Of a DNA stretch of 58,312 bases, positions 25,854-33,766 are shown piece by piece; position 1 is the first letter of the stretch; every line of letters starts with the position of its first letter. This DNA comes from Ruminococcus sp. (GTDB taxonomy: Bacteria > Bacillota > Clostridia > Oscillospirales > Ruminococcaceae). The notes below the pieces were generated by a model, which worked only from the letters and a program-made list of their open reading frames with translations, was not told where the DNA came from and did no database searches. The DNA lies in NCBI GenBank assembly GCA_017960805.1, contig JAGCYM010000103.1, positions 1 to 58,312 of the forward strand, in the 5' to 3' direction. Made by a program: the position numbers and the translations under genes.

Positions 25854-25882
25854 TTGACAATGGTCAATAATAGTGGTAAATT
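25854..25882 (+). promoter_or_regulatory. Sigma-A promoter of the hrcA-dnaJ heat-shock operon
   Basis: TTGACA (25854-25859), 17-base spacer, TAAATT (25877-25882), immediately upstream of the CIRCE repeat. Confidence 0.8.
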
Positions 25883-25886
25883 TATA

Positions 25887-25913
25887 TTAGCACTCAAGGA
25901 TGCAGAGTGCTAA
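25887..25913 (+). promoter_or_regulatory. CIRCE operator (HrcA binding site)
   Basis: Perfect TTAGCACTC-N9-GAGTGCTAA inverted repeat at the transcription start region of hrcA. HrcA bound here represses the operon until heat stress, and GroEL assists HrcA folding. Confidence 0.97.
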
Positions 25914-25949
25914 ACGAGTCGGAGGACATATCCGATATAAAGAAAGGTT

Positions 25950-27005
25950 GTGTTTTTCGTGGACGACAGAAAGCTGAAAGTTCTTGCTGCTGTGGTTGAC
26001 GAATATATCAGAACCGGCGAGCCAGTCGGCTCAAAGACCATTTCTCAGCTAGAACATATCAAAGCCTCGTCAGCTACTATCAGAAACGATATGGCTGTAC
26101 TGGAACAGCTCGGCTACTTAGAACAACCGCATACATCAGCGGGAAGGATACCTACGTATCTCGGTTACAGATTATATATTGACGAGCTTATGACGCTCCC
26201 CGAGCTATCGGATGAGGAAAAGAAAATGCTCGACGAGAGACTGGGTGATGAAGATACTCCTGAAGAATTGCTGGTTCAGAATGCCGCAGCTGCTCTTACG
26301 GAATTGACACAGTGTGCTGCAGTGGTCACGAATTCGGCTCCGCGGTTTTCGGTAATTTCGAAGGTTGAGGTAATACCTACAGGAAAGCGATTATATGTTA
26401 TTCTTTTGATAACATCAAGCGGCAGTATTAAGAATAAAGCATGCCGTCTTGAATTTGATCTCAGTCACGAACAGCTTGACTTCTTTACAAAATATATAGA
26501 TGAGAATCTCAGTGGCATATCAGTTGATGAGCTGTCTGAGGAAATGCTGGATAAGATGATTGCTGCCGTATCGGCATATATGGTTACTCTTTCACCGCTC
26601 GTTAAGGGAATTTGTGAACTCTCAGCTGATTTAAAGCATCAGGAGTTGACAGTAAGCGGAGGAGAAAAGCTTCTCTCATGCAGTGACCTTGATAAGATGG
26701 AGGTAGTAAGATTTATAGAGCATAAGCATGAGCTTACTGATCTGCTTGAAGATACTTTTAGTGGTATCCAGGTTAAGTTTGGAGCTGGTGGCAATTTTGC
26801 TATTGGTAACTCGAGCATGATAGTCTCGAAGTACCGTCGAAATGGTGAGGATGTAGGTTCTCTCGGTATAATAGGACCGATGAGAGTTGACTATAGAAAG
26901 ATAATTCCCTACATTGAATACCTGACAGGAAAGATTTCTGACCTTATGTCAGGTGATGATGACAATACCGTTACGAATGCGGATGTAATTCCACCGCAGA
27001 CGTAG
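25950..27005 (+). CDS. hrcA: Heat-inducible transcription repressor HrcA
   Basis: 351 residues. A winged helix (~1-80; EPVGSKTISQ, SSATIRNDMAVLEQLGYLEQPHTSAGRIPT) is followed by the HrcA effector domain. GTG codons at 25950 and 25959 are both possible starts; the second matches usual HrcA N-termini (VDDRKLKVL) and is 11 bases from AGAAAGG. It autoregulates through the CIRCE site 37 bases upstream and is followed after 16 bases by grpE. Confidence 0.97.
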   Translation: MFFVDDRKLKVLAAVVDEYIRTGEPVGSKTISQLEHIKASSATIRNDMAVLEQLGYLEQPHTSAGRIPTYLGYRLYIDELMTLPELSDEEKKMLDERLGDEDTPEELLVQNAAAALTELTQCAAVVTNSAPRFSVISKVEVIPTGKRLYVILLITSSGSIKNKACRLEFDLSHEQLDFFTKYIDENLSGISVDELSEEMLDKMIAAVSAYMVTLSPLVKGICELSADLKHQELTVSGGEKLLSCSDLDKMEVVRFIEHKHELTDLLEDTFSGIQVKFGAGGNFAIGNSSMIVSKYRRNGEDVGSLGIIGPMRVDYRKIIPYIEYLTGKISDLMSGDDDNTVTNADVIPPQT

Positions 27006-27021
27006 AAAGGAGCAGACACCC

Positions 27022-27594
27022 ATGGAAGATAAAATCATTGACAATGAGCTTCCGGATGAGGAGTTATTGGAAGAGGAGATCGCCGAGGAAATCGACGATG
27101 TCGATACAGAGCTTGAGGATGAGGATGATGCAGCAAGTGAGTATAACGATAGCGCTGCACAGTATGCTGAACTCGAGGATGCGCTTTCAGAAGCAAATGA
27201 TAAATACTTAAGACTGTTTGCAGAGTATGACAATTACAGAAAGCGAACAGCAAGAGAAAAAGCAGATACGTATTCAAATGCTGCTGCTAAGTGTATTGAA
27301 ACATTGCTTCCTGTTATTGATAGTTTTGAACGATCGCTCGAAGCTGAGTGTAGTGATGACAATTTTAAGAATGGTATGAGCATGATATTTGGTCAGATGA
27401 AGGACTTTTTAACAAAGATGAATGTTACGGAGATAGAAGCTCTCGGAGCAGAATTTGATCCGAATTTCCACAATGCAATACAGCAACTTGAGGATACTGA
27501 TTACGCAAGCAATCATGTATGTCAGGTATTCCAAAAGGGATATATGCTTGGCGACAAGCTAATACGTCCGGCAATGGTAGCCGTTGCGGTATAG
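27022..27594 (+). CDS. grpE: Nucleotide exchange factor GrpE
   Basis: 190 residues. A strongly acidic N-terminus (DEELLEEEIAEEIDDVD) precedes the long coiled coil (NDKYLRLFAEYDNYRKRTAREK) and the C-terminal beta domain with FDPNFHNAIQQ and VFQKGYMLGDKLIRPAMVAVA. It releases ADP from DnaK. GAAAGGAGC site; 16 bases after hrcA. Confidence 0.97.
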   Translation: MEDKIIDNELPDEELLEEEIAEEIDDVDTELEDEDDAASEYNDSAAQYAELEDALSEANDKYLRLFAEYDNYRKRTAREKADTYSNAAAKCIETLLPVIDSFERSLEAECSDDNFKNGMSMIFGQMKDFLTKMNVTEIEALGAEFDPNFHNAIQQLEDTDYASNHVCQVFQKGYMLGDKLIRPAMVAVAV

Positions 27595-27636
27595 CCGTAT
27601 AGAACAGGTTATCACAATTATTAAACACATCAATCA

Positions 27637-27674
27637 GTCCGTATCACGGACGCTATCAGTAAAACGCTGACAGC
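27637..27674 (+). promoter_or_regulatory. Tandem hairpins in the grpE-dnaK spacer
   Basis: GTCCGT/ACGGAC (27637-27651, 3-nt loop) followed at once by an 8-bp stem with one mismatch (27652-27659/27667-27674). There is no T run, so an mRNA processing or stability element is more likely than a terminator. No second CIRCE is present. Confidence 0.5.
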
Positions 27675-27698
27675 TTTATATTTTAGGAGGAAATAATT

Positions 27699-29549
27699 AT
27701 GGGAAAGATAATTGGTATCGATCTTGGTACAACAAACTCGTGCGTAGCTGTTATGGAGGGTGGTAACGCAGTTGTTATCCCTAACAGTGAAGGTGCAAGA
27801 ACCACACCATCTGTTGTTGCTTTCACAAACAATGGTGAGCGTCTTGTAGGACAGGTAGCAAAGAGACAGGCTATCACAAACCACGACAGAACAGTCTCTT
27901 CCATCAAGAGACATATGGGTTCCAATTATAAGGTATCAATCGATGGAAAGAACTATACTCCTCAGGAAATCTCTGCTATGATACTTCAGAAGCTTAAAGC
28001 AGATGCAGAGGCATACCTTGGAGAGACCGTTACAGAGGCAGTTATCACAGTTCCTGCTTACTTTACAGACTCACAGAGACAGGCTACAAAGGATGCTGGT
28101 CAGATAGCTGGTCTTAATGTTAGACGTATCATCAATGAGCCAACTGCTGCAGCTCTTTCATATGGTATAGATAAGGAAGAGGAACAGACCGTAATGGTTT
28201 ACGATCTTGGTGGTGGTACTTTTGATGTATCCATTATTGAGATGGGTGAGGATGTTCAGCAGGTACTTGCTACAGCTGGTAACAATCGTCTTGGTGGTGA
28301 TGATTTTGATCAGCGTATTATCAACTGGATAGTTGATGAGTTCAAGAAGTCTGACGGAGTTGATCTTTCTCAGGATAAGATGGCAGCTCAGAGACTTAAG
28401 GACGCTGCTGAGAAGGCTAAAATTGAGCTTTCTTCAACAACTACATCAAATATCAACATTCCTTTTATTACTGTAGATGCATCAGGTACTCCTAAGCATC
28501 TTGACCTTACACTAACACAGGCTAAGTTTAACGAACTTACAGCTGATCTTGTTGAATCTACAATGGGACCTGTAAGACAGGCTTTAAGTGACAGCGGACT
28601 TCAGATTTCTGAAATTAATAAAGTTCTTATGGTTGGTGGTTCTTCAAGAATTCCAGCTGTACAGGAAGCTGTTAAGAAGCTTATCGGAAAAGATCCATTC
28701 AAGGGGATCAATCCTGATGAATGTGTAGCTCTTGGCGCTGCTTACCAGGGCGGTGTTCTTGGCGGTGATGTAAAGAATGGTCTGCTCCTTCTTGATGTAA
28801 CTCCACTTTCACTCGGTATCGAGACAGCAGGTGGTGTTTGTACAAGAATGATTGAAAGAAATACAACTATCCCGACAAAGAAGTCACAGATATTCTCAAC
28901 TTATTCTGATAATCAGCCTGCAGTTGACATCAACGTTCTTCAGGGTGAAAGAGAATTCGCTAGAGATAACAAGCAACTTGGAACATTCCGTCTTGATGGT
29001 ATCGCTCCTGCTCCTAGAGGAATCCCACAGATTGAGGTTACATTCGACATCGACCAGAATGGTATCGTTCATGTATCTGCTAAGGATCTTGGAACAGGTA
29101 AGGAGCAGAATATTACTATTACTTCTTCCACAAATATGTCCAAGGATGATATTGATAAGGCTGTTAAGGAAGCTGAACAGTATGCTGCAGAGGACAAGAA
29201 GCGTCGTGAGCAGGTAGATAATAAGAACGAGGCAGAGAATCTTGTATTCCAGTGTGAAAAGGCTCTCGCTGATTTTGGCGACAAGGTTTCTGCAGATGAA
29301 AAGGCAGATATCGAAGCTAAGGCTTCAGCTCTTCGTTCTGCAATCGCAGCTGATAACAACGATGAGATAAAATCCCTTAAGGAAGATCTCCAGAAGTCCT
29401 TCTATGATTTATCTGCAAAGATCTATCAGCAGGCTAATCCTAATGGCGGTGGTATAGATCCATCACAGTTTGCTAATATGGGTGGAGAAGCAGATACAAG
29501 TAGCTCAAATGATGACGGAGTAGTTGACGCTGACTTTACAGAGGTATGA
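27699..29549 (+). CDS. dnaK: Molecular chaperone DnaK (Hsp70)
   Basis: 616 residues. The N-terminal ATPase opens [21 protein letters not shown], with [30 protein letters not shown] and [14 protein letters not shown]. The linker [15 protein letters not shown] leads to the substrate-binding domain and helical lid, and the protein ends in an acidic [12 protein letters not shown] tail. AGGAGG site at ~27684. It is in the HrcA-controlled operon. Confidence 0.99.
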   Translation: MGKIIGIDLGTTNSCVAVMEGGNAVVIPNSEGARTTPSVVAFTNNGERLVGQVAKRQAITNHDRTVSSIKRHMGSNYKVSIDGKNYTPQEISAMILQKLKADAEAYLGETVTEAVITVPAYFTDSQRQATKDAGQIAGLNVRRIINEPTAAALSYGIDKEEEQTVMVYDLGGGTFDVSIIEMGEDVQQVLATAGNNRLGGDDFDQRIINWIVDEFKKSDGVDLSQDKMAAQRLKDAAEKAKIELSSTTTSNINIPFITVDASGTPKHLDLTLTQAKFNELTADLVESTMGPVRQALSDSGLQISEINKVLMVGGSSRIPAVQEAVKKLIGKDPFKGINPDECVALGAAYQGGVLGGDVKNGLLLLDVTPLSLGIETAGGVCTRMIERNTTIPTKKSQIFSTYSDNQPAVDINVLQGEREFARDNKQLGTFRLDGIAPAPRGIPQIEVTFDIDQNGIVHVSAKDLGTGKEQNITITSSTNMSKDDIDKAVKEAEQYAAEDKKRREQVDNKNEAENLVFQCEKALADFGDKVSADEKADIEAKASALRSAIAADNNDEIKSLKEDLQKSFYDLSAKIYQQANPNGGGIDPSQFANMGGEADTSSSNDDGVVDADFTEV

Positions 29550-29555
29550 TAATCA

Positions 29556-29729
29556 ATGAGTCAGGGAACAAAAAACATTATTAAATATGCGCTTATTATA
29601 GCGGCTTTTGGAGTTGCTATATGGTTGGGCCTTAAATGGTTTGGCGGAATTGCTAATGATAATGTTGGTGATTATGACGGTGGCCGTTCACAAGGCGAGC
29701 AAATCGTTGAAAATCAGCTTGCTGGCTAA
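29556..29729 (+). CDS. Small single-pass membrane protein (57 aa)
   Basis: Short ORF starting six bases after the dnaK stop: MSQGTKNIIKYALIIAAFG..., with one membrane helix (~residues 9-30) and a short acidic, Gly-rich outer end. The overlapping GAGG in the dnaK terminal codons may serve as ribosome binding site. Its position, initiation context and clean hydrophobic profile support a real gene cotranscribed with dnaK. I do not recognise the family. Confidence 0.6.
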   Translation: MSQGTKNIIKYALIIAAFGVAIWLGLKWFGGIANDNVGDYDGGRSQGEQIVENQLAG

Positions 29730-29737
29730 TTAAAAAT

Positions 29738-29765
29738 TTTAGGGCGAAGAATCCTTCGCCCTAAA
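29738..29765 (+). other. Strong hairpin between the small membrane gene and the lipoprotein gene
   Basis: Perfect 12-bp stem TTTAGGGCGAAG/CTTCGCCCTAAA with a 4-nt loop. On the plus strand there is no T run after it, so it may be a weak terminator, attenuator or 3'-end stabiliser separating the hrcA-grpE-dnaK message from the lipoprotein-dnaJ part. Confidence 0.6.
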
Positions 29766-29789
29766 GGCATATATAAAGATGTGATAAAA

Positions 29790-30644
29790 ATGAATAATGT
29801 GTATGTACCACTTTTGTTTGCAGCAGCTCTCACTTTGTCTGGATGCAGTCGGTCAGCGGCTGTTATATCTGGAAATGATGCTATTGTTCCTGTGACAGAG
29901 CCATCAAGTTCAACAAGCATCAATACTGCTGACAGTATTCGAAAGATGGCTGAAGAAAGTAAAATGCACGCTGCTGATATTGCGGATAGAAAAGCTGATG
30001 ACCTTTCAGAGGAAGCTGTTTCCACGTATTTCAACCTTATGAAATATGCATCCAATTTTCTCGGAAGTAAATCATATAGTCTTTATGATTTCCGAAAAAC
30101 AGACAGTGGGTACTATGTAAAAATAGTACTGGATGATTACATAGCATCAGGAGACGATGAAAATGCTCCAATAATGATATCAAGTGATTTTGGTGGCTAT
30201 CGTCTTAAAAGCGGACTTGCTGGATTTGTTTATTCTCGGGAATGGACACAATCCTTAATAGATGAGGTTTATGAAAGTTATCCAACTTATCATCTCAATA
30301 CCTATAGTCTCGAATCGGATAACGAGTATCTCTCGATAGACCGTGGAGAGGAAACATATAATCTTGGAAATATAGGCAGGGAGTTGATGGCAGGCACATG
30401 GTCGGTTAATATGATCTTACCTGTTGGAACGGAAAAGCCTGAGTTTGAGCGTGCGTATGCAGAAATTGAACCCATCCTTAAAAAGTATTCAGTCAATCAG
30501 CTAACGGTTGTAGTTCCTGATAGTAAAGAATCATATGACCGAATGTTGAGTGATGAGAAAATAACTGGCAATTGTTACTTCGACAACGACACGGGAATTG
30601 ACTGGCGAGATATTTACGGTTCAGACAGCGAAAATGCGACTTGA
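29790..30644 (+). CDS. Hypothetical lipoprotein within the dnaK-dnaJ interval
   Basis: 284 residues from the ATG at 29790. The signal peptide ends in the lipobox LSGC (Cys ~18). The mature part is soluble, mixed alpha/beta, rich in Tyr/Ser/Asp, with no motif I recognise. It lies between dnaK and dnaJ, 20 bases before dnaJ, so it is probably heat-regulated. A GTG nine bases upstream is a less likely start. Confidence 0.75.
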   Translation: MNNVYVPLLFAAALTLSGCSRSAAVISGNDAIVPVTEPSSSTSINTADSIRKMAEESKMHAADIADRKADDLSEEAVSTYFNLMKYASNFLGSKSYSLYDFRKTDSGYYVKIVLDDYIASGDDENAPIMISSDFGGYRLKSGLAGFVYSREWTQSLIDEVYESYPTYHLNTYSLESDNEYLSIDRGEETYNLGNIGRELMAGTWSVNMILPVGTEKPEFERAYAEIEPILKKYSVNQLTVVVPDSKESYDRMLSDEKITGNCYFDNDTGIDWRDIYGSDSENAT

Positions 30645-30664
30645 ATCAGAACGGAGAATAGAAT

Positions 30665-31813
30665 ATGGCTGAAAAAAGAGATTATTATGAAGTCCTTGGT
30701 ATTCAAAAAGGTGCTTCAGAGGACGAAATTAAAAAAGCCTTCCGTAAGAAGGCAAGAGAGAATCACCCTGATCTCCATCCTGATGACCCTTCCTACGTTG
30801 AGAAGTTCCAGGAGATAAATGAAGCTAATGAGGTACTATCAGATCCTGAAAAACGTGCAAAGTATGATCAGTTCGGTCATGCAGGAGTTGATCCCAATTA
30901 TGGCGGAGCTGGTGGAATGGACGGCTTTGGCGGTTTCGGTGATATGGGTGATATCCTTGAGAGTATATTTGGTGGTTTTGGCGGTTTTGGCGGTGGTTCT
31001 TCTCGCTCAAATGCAAATGCTCCAAGACGAGGTTCGGATATCCAGGAAGCTGTTACTATTAACTTTATGGATGCATGTAATGGAAAGAAGCAGGATATCA
31101 AACTTTTCAGAATGGCAGTTTGTGAGAGCTGTCATGGAACAGGTGCTGATTCTGGAACATCGGCTGAAATTTGTCCAGATTGTCAGGGAAGAGGTAGCAT
31201 AAAGGCTACACAGCGCACACCGTTTGGAGCCATATCATCAACTAAGCCTTGTCCTCATTGTGGAGGAAAAGGAAAGATAGTTAAGAATCCCTGTGCAAAA
31301 TGCCGTGGTGTGGGCAGGGTTAGAGTTCAGAAAACAGTAACTGTCGACATTCCTGCAGGTATAGATGACGGACAGACAATTCGTCTTAGCGGGCAGGGTG
31401 ACTGCGGCATTAACGGAGGCCCGGCAGGTGATCTTCTCCTTGGTATATCAGTCAGAAATCATCCGCTTTTTACTCGTGAGGGTTACGATATACATTGTGA
31501 CATACCGGTTACGTATATGGAAGCTGTTCTTGGCGCAGACATCACTGTTCCTACAATCGACGGTGATGTAAGATACAGCATAAGCGAAGGAACACAGAAT
31601 GGAACAGTATTCCGTCTTAAGGGTAAGGGAATTAAGAAAGTTAACCGTCCAGAGCGAGGAAATCAATATGTTAAGATATATGTTGAAGTTCCGAAGAATC
31701 TTTCGAAAAAACAGAAAGACCTGCTTCGTTCATTTGAAGCATCATTGACTGATAAGAATTATTCTAAGAGACAGAGTTTCTTTGAGAAAATCAAAGAAAA
31801 GTTTGATTTTTAA
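30665..31813 (+). CDS. dnaJ: Co-chaperone DnaJ (Hsp40)
   Basis: 382 residues. J domain with HPD at 34-36, Gly/Phe-rich linker (FGGFGDMGD, FGGFGGFGGG), then four zinc motifs CESCHGTG, CPDCQGRG, CPHCGGKG and CAKCRGVG. The C-terminal substrate-binding domain contains VDIPAGIDDGQTIRLSGQG. Full length. Last gene of the heat-shock operon, before a terminator. Confidence 0.99.
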   Translation: MAEKRDYYEVLGIQKGASEDEIKKAFRKKARENHPDLHPDDPSYVEKFQEINEANEVLSDPEKRAKYDQFGHAGVDPNYGGAGGMDGFGGFGDMGDILESIFGGFGGFGGGSSRSNANAPRRGSDIQEAVTINFMDACNGKKQDIKLFRMAVCESCHGTGADSGTSAEICPDCQGRGSIKATQRTPFGAISSTKPCPHCGGKGKIVKNPCAKCRGVGRVRVQKTVTVDIPAGIDDGQTIRLSGQGDCGINGGPAGDLLLGISVRNHPLFTREGYDIHCDIPVTYMEAVLGADITVPTIDGDVRYSISEGTQNGTVFRLKGKGIKKVNRPERGNQYVKIYVEVPKNLSKKQKDLLRSFEASLTDKNYSKRQSFFEKIKEKFDF

Positions 31814-31838
31814 GTTATCATTAATCACAATATAACAA

Positions 31839-31871
31839 AAAGGGTACACATCAAAGTTGTGTACCCTTTTC
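31839..31871 (+). terminator. Bidirectional terminator after dnaJ
   Basis: Stem AAAAGGGTACACA/TGTGTACCCTTTT with a 7-nt loop, T-rich on both sides. It serves dnaJ and the convergent DUF4190-like gene. Its GGGTACA core recurs at 33318-33346. Confidence 0.85.
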
Positions 31872-31893
31872 TGTACGTATTTCTTTTCAATAA

Positions 31894-32334
31894 TTAAGCA
31901 AAGAATGTGATGAAGCCGCCGTTGAGACCTTCCTGGAATCCTTCCATGAAGCTGTTTGTGAATGCCTCGCTGCTACCTGTTGCGATGTTGATGATAACTG
32001 TGATGATGTAAATAACAATACCAACAGCACCAATGATTATACCTGCAAGAGCCATTCCTTGACCGCCGCAATTTTTCTTCTTAGCGAGTATACCTGTAAC
32101 GATAGCAGCTATGTCACCAATAAGACCTAAACAGCAGCAGCAACTAAAGAGAAGACCTACAATACCGCAAACAAGAGATACGATAGAGAGTGTCTTAGGC
32201 TCTTCAGGTGCGCCTGAATATGCGTCATATCCTGAACTGTAAGTGTCAGTAGTTGAATAAGATGTGTCTGTGTAGCCTGTGCTTGATGAAGTATCATTAG
32301 TATCAGGCATACCTGTGTTGAAATTGTCTTCCAT
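31894..32334 (-). CDS. DUF4190-like membrane protein (copy 1)
   Basis: 146 residues from the ATG at 32332-32334 (TTTGGAGG eight bases upstream). A disordered Ser/Thr/Tyr/Asp-rich N-terminus (~50 residues) precedes two membrane hairpin segments. The first contains a CCCCL run and the second LAGIIIGAVGIVIYIITVIINI, separated by the basic AKKKNCGGQGM loop. This layout is typical of DUF4190-type proteins; function unknown. First of five related genes in an alternating series with DUF2752. Confidence 0.75.
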   Translation of the reverse strand: MEDNFNTGMPDTNDTSSSTGYTDTSYSTTDTYSSGYDAYSGAPEEPKTLSIVSLVCGIVGLLFSCCCCLGLIGDIAAIVTGILAKKKNCGGQGMALAGIIIGAVGIVIYIITVIINIATGSSEAFTNSFMEGFQEGLNGGFITFFA

Positions 32335-32353
32335 AAAGCTTTCCTCCAAAAAA

Positions 32354-32397
32354 ATAATTACAGTAATTATGTTATCATATTATTTCCGATTTGTCAA
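32354..32397 (-). promoter_or_regulatory. Sigma-A promoter with overlapping palindrome, DUF4190-like copy 1
   Basis: Minus-strand TTGACA (32392-32397), 17-base spacer, TAACAT (32369-32374). Immediately downstream, 32354-32370 is the perfect inverted repeat ATAATTAC-A-GTAATTAT covering the transcription start, a plausible operator. Confidence 0.65.
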
Positions 32398-32415
32398 TAG
32401 AATGTCAAACATTTT

Positions 32416-32820
32416 TTAAAAGATGGCAGGAGGTGCTAGTTCCGGTATTATATTGCGAAGCACAAAAAATAATGCATATGCTATGATTATCGGCATCCAG
32501 AACCACATAGATCGAGGAACTATTCTAAGTTTTTTTCCAAGCAAATCGGCTATAAGTTCTATGTAGAAACCAATAGGCACTATTATGATAAATGGGAGAT
32601 CAGGATTACATCTAAGAGCACTCCAGATTCTTCCATGTAAAAGATGGTTGACAGCACGGGTATTTCCACATCCAGGGCATAATAAACCAGTAAGTTTATT
32701 AAAGATACATGGGAAATAATGACCAACTGGCATAATATAGTCACGGAGTAAAAAAAGTGTGACTAGAACTAGCGGAGCGCCCAGTGCGATAAATAGTTTT
32801 AATCTTTTATTAAGAGTCAT
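32416..32820 (-). CDS. DUF2752 membrane protein (copy 1)
   Basis: 134 residues. Membrane segments at ~9-27, ~72-92 and ~105-123 flank the diagnostic DUF2752 motif LLCPGCGNTRAVNHLLHG with its Cys pair (CPGC). The family is small and uncharacterised, and the Cys pair suggests metal or redox chemistry (inference). Its start lacks a strong Shine-Dalgarno. Close relative of the protein at 33352-33753. Confidence 0.85.
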   Translation of the reverse strand: MTLNKRLKLFIALGAPLVLVTLFLLRDYIMPVGHYFPCIFNKLTGLLCPGCGNTRAVNHLLHGRIWSALRCNPDLPFIIIVPIGFYIELIADLLGKKLRIVPRSMWFWMPIIIAYALFFVLRNIIPELAPPAIF

Positions 32821-32865
32821 TTGATTTTCTTTATTTTGGTTAATACAAGCATACTATTTAGGTGT

Positions 32866-33288
32866 TCAATAGTAAGTGTGATTGCTTGTGGATGTGTCTG
32901 ATAATAATGAAATAATGAATATTACTAAGAAGAACAGCAGAATAATAAGGAAGATTGCTATCGATATACTTCCACATATTATGCCGGCTATCCCCATACC
33001 TCGGCCATTTTGATTAGTCTTTGACTTAATCTGAAAAATACCGGTTACGATAGCAGCAATAGCGAAAGGCATGTTAAATCCTAGAGTGCAGCAACTGGTA
33101 ACTATTGCAACTACAAGAGAAACGATTCCTAAAATCATAGAGACTATTCCGAGTGGGTTTGTTCTATTCGGAGGAGGATAAGCACCATAGTTAAATTCGT
33201 TGTAGTATGGCTGCTGATAATAATTCTGTGATGGTGGCGACTGTACAGAGTTTTCTGAATTATAGGGGGGATTGTTTTCGTAATTCAT
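32866..33288 (-). CDS. DUF4190-like membrane protein (copy 2)
   Basis: 140 residues. A Pro/Asn/Tyr/Gln-rich disordered N-terminus (NPPYNSENSVQSPPSQNYYQ) precedes NPLGIVSMILGIVSLVVAIV and a second hydrophobic segment after KSKTNQNGRGMGIAGIICG. The same plan as copies 1 and 3 but with a different low-complexity head. GGAGG upstream of the ATG. 45 bases upstream of DUF2752 copy 1. Confidence 0.75.
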   Translation of the reverse strand: MNYENNPPYNSENSVQSPPSQNYYQQPYYNEFNYGAYPPPNRTNPLGIVSMILGIVSLVVAIVTSCCTLGFNMPFAIAAIVTGIFQIKSKTNQNGRGMGIAGIICGSISIAIFLIILLFFLVIFIISLLSDTSTSNHTYY

Positions 33289-33317
33289 TTTAATTCCTCC
33301 TAAAATAAGAATTGTAG

Positions 33318-33346
33318 AAAGGGTACACCTAGAAGATGTACCCTTT
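33318..33346 (-). terminator. Hairpin/terminator after DUF2752 copy 2
   Basis: 10-bp stem AAAGGGTACA/TGTACCCTTT with a 9-nt loop. The stem closely resembles the dnaJ terminator at 31839-31871, which suggests duplication of the cassette including its terminator. The T run is short on the minus side. Confidence 0.55.
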
Positions 33347-33351
33347 TATAC

Positions 33352-33753
33352 TTATGAAAGTGGTGCTAGTACAGGAAAAAAGTTACGCAGCACATAGAAT
33401 ATCATCAGCACAATTAGAATTGCGGTCCAGAAGATAAAATTCCGCGGCATGAACCTTATCTTTTTTCCAAACACATCGAAAGCAAGTTCAGTATAGAAGC
33501 CGAGGCCTGTTAGTGTTAGGAGAATTATGATAGGGTTATTTCTGAATGATACTATAGGATGTAGATTTAACAATGCTTTAACTGCTCTTGTGTTTCCGCA
33601 GCCAGGGCAGTGTAAACCTGTCGTCTCATGGAATATACAAGGCCCTAAAAATTTGCTTAAGGACATTATCTGATTCCTGAAAAGAAATGCAACTAAAAGC
33701 AATACGGGGACGCCTATAAGTACAGCTAACTTTATCCGTTTGGTTTTATCCAT
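33352..33753 (-). CDS. DUF2752 membrane protein (copy 2)
   Basis: 133 residues from the ATG at 33751-33753, 13 bases after the stop of the upstream gene; a 20-residue in-frame extension would overlap that gene. The core GLHCPGCGNTRAVKALL matches copy 1, with membrane segments at ~9-26, ~73-93 and ~104-123. Overall the two proteins are clearly paralogous along their length (shared FGKKIRFMPR-F-FW end pattern). No strong ribosome binding site, so translation may be coupled. Confidence 0.85.
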   Translation of the reverse strand: MDKTKRIKLAVLIGVPVLLLVAFLFRNQIMSLSKFLGPCIFHETTGLHCPGCGNTRAVKALLNLHPIVSFRNNPIIILLTLTGLGFYTELAFDVFGKKIRFMPRNFIFWTAILIVLMIFYVLRNFFPVLAPLS

Positions 33754-33766
33754 TTTAATAGATGGA

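Noticed and set aside
25446-25950. tRNA or leader RNA between acyP and hrcA
   Set aside because: No cloverleaf was found; the region is explained by the promoter and CIRCE.
27595-27698. Second CIRCE before dnaK
   Set aside because: The inverted repeats there do not match TTAGCACTC-N9-GAGTGCTAA; they are simple hairpins.
29738-29765. Hairpin called as a full terminator of dnaK
   Set aside because: No T run on the plus strand; listed instead as a hairpin of uncertain role.
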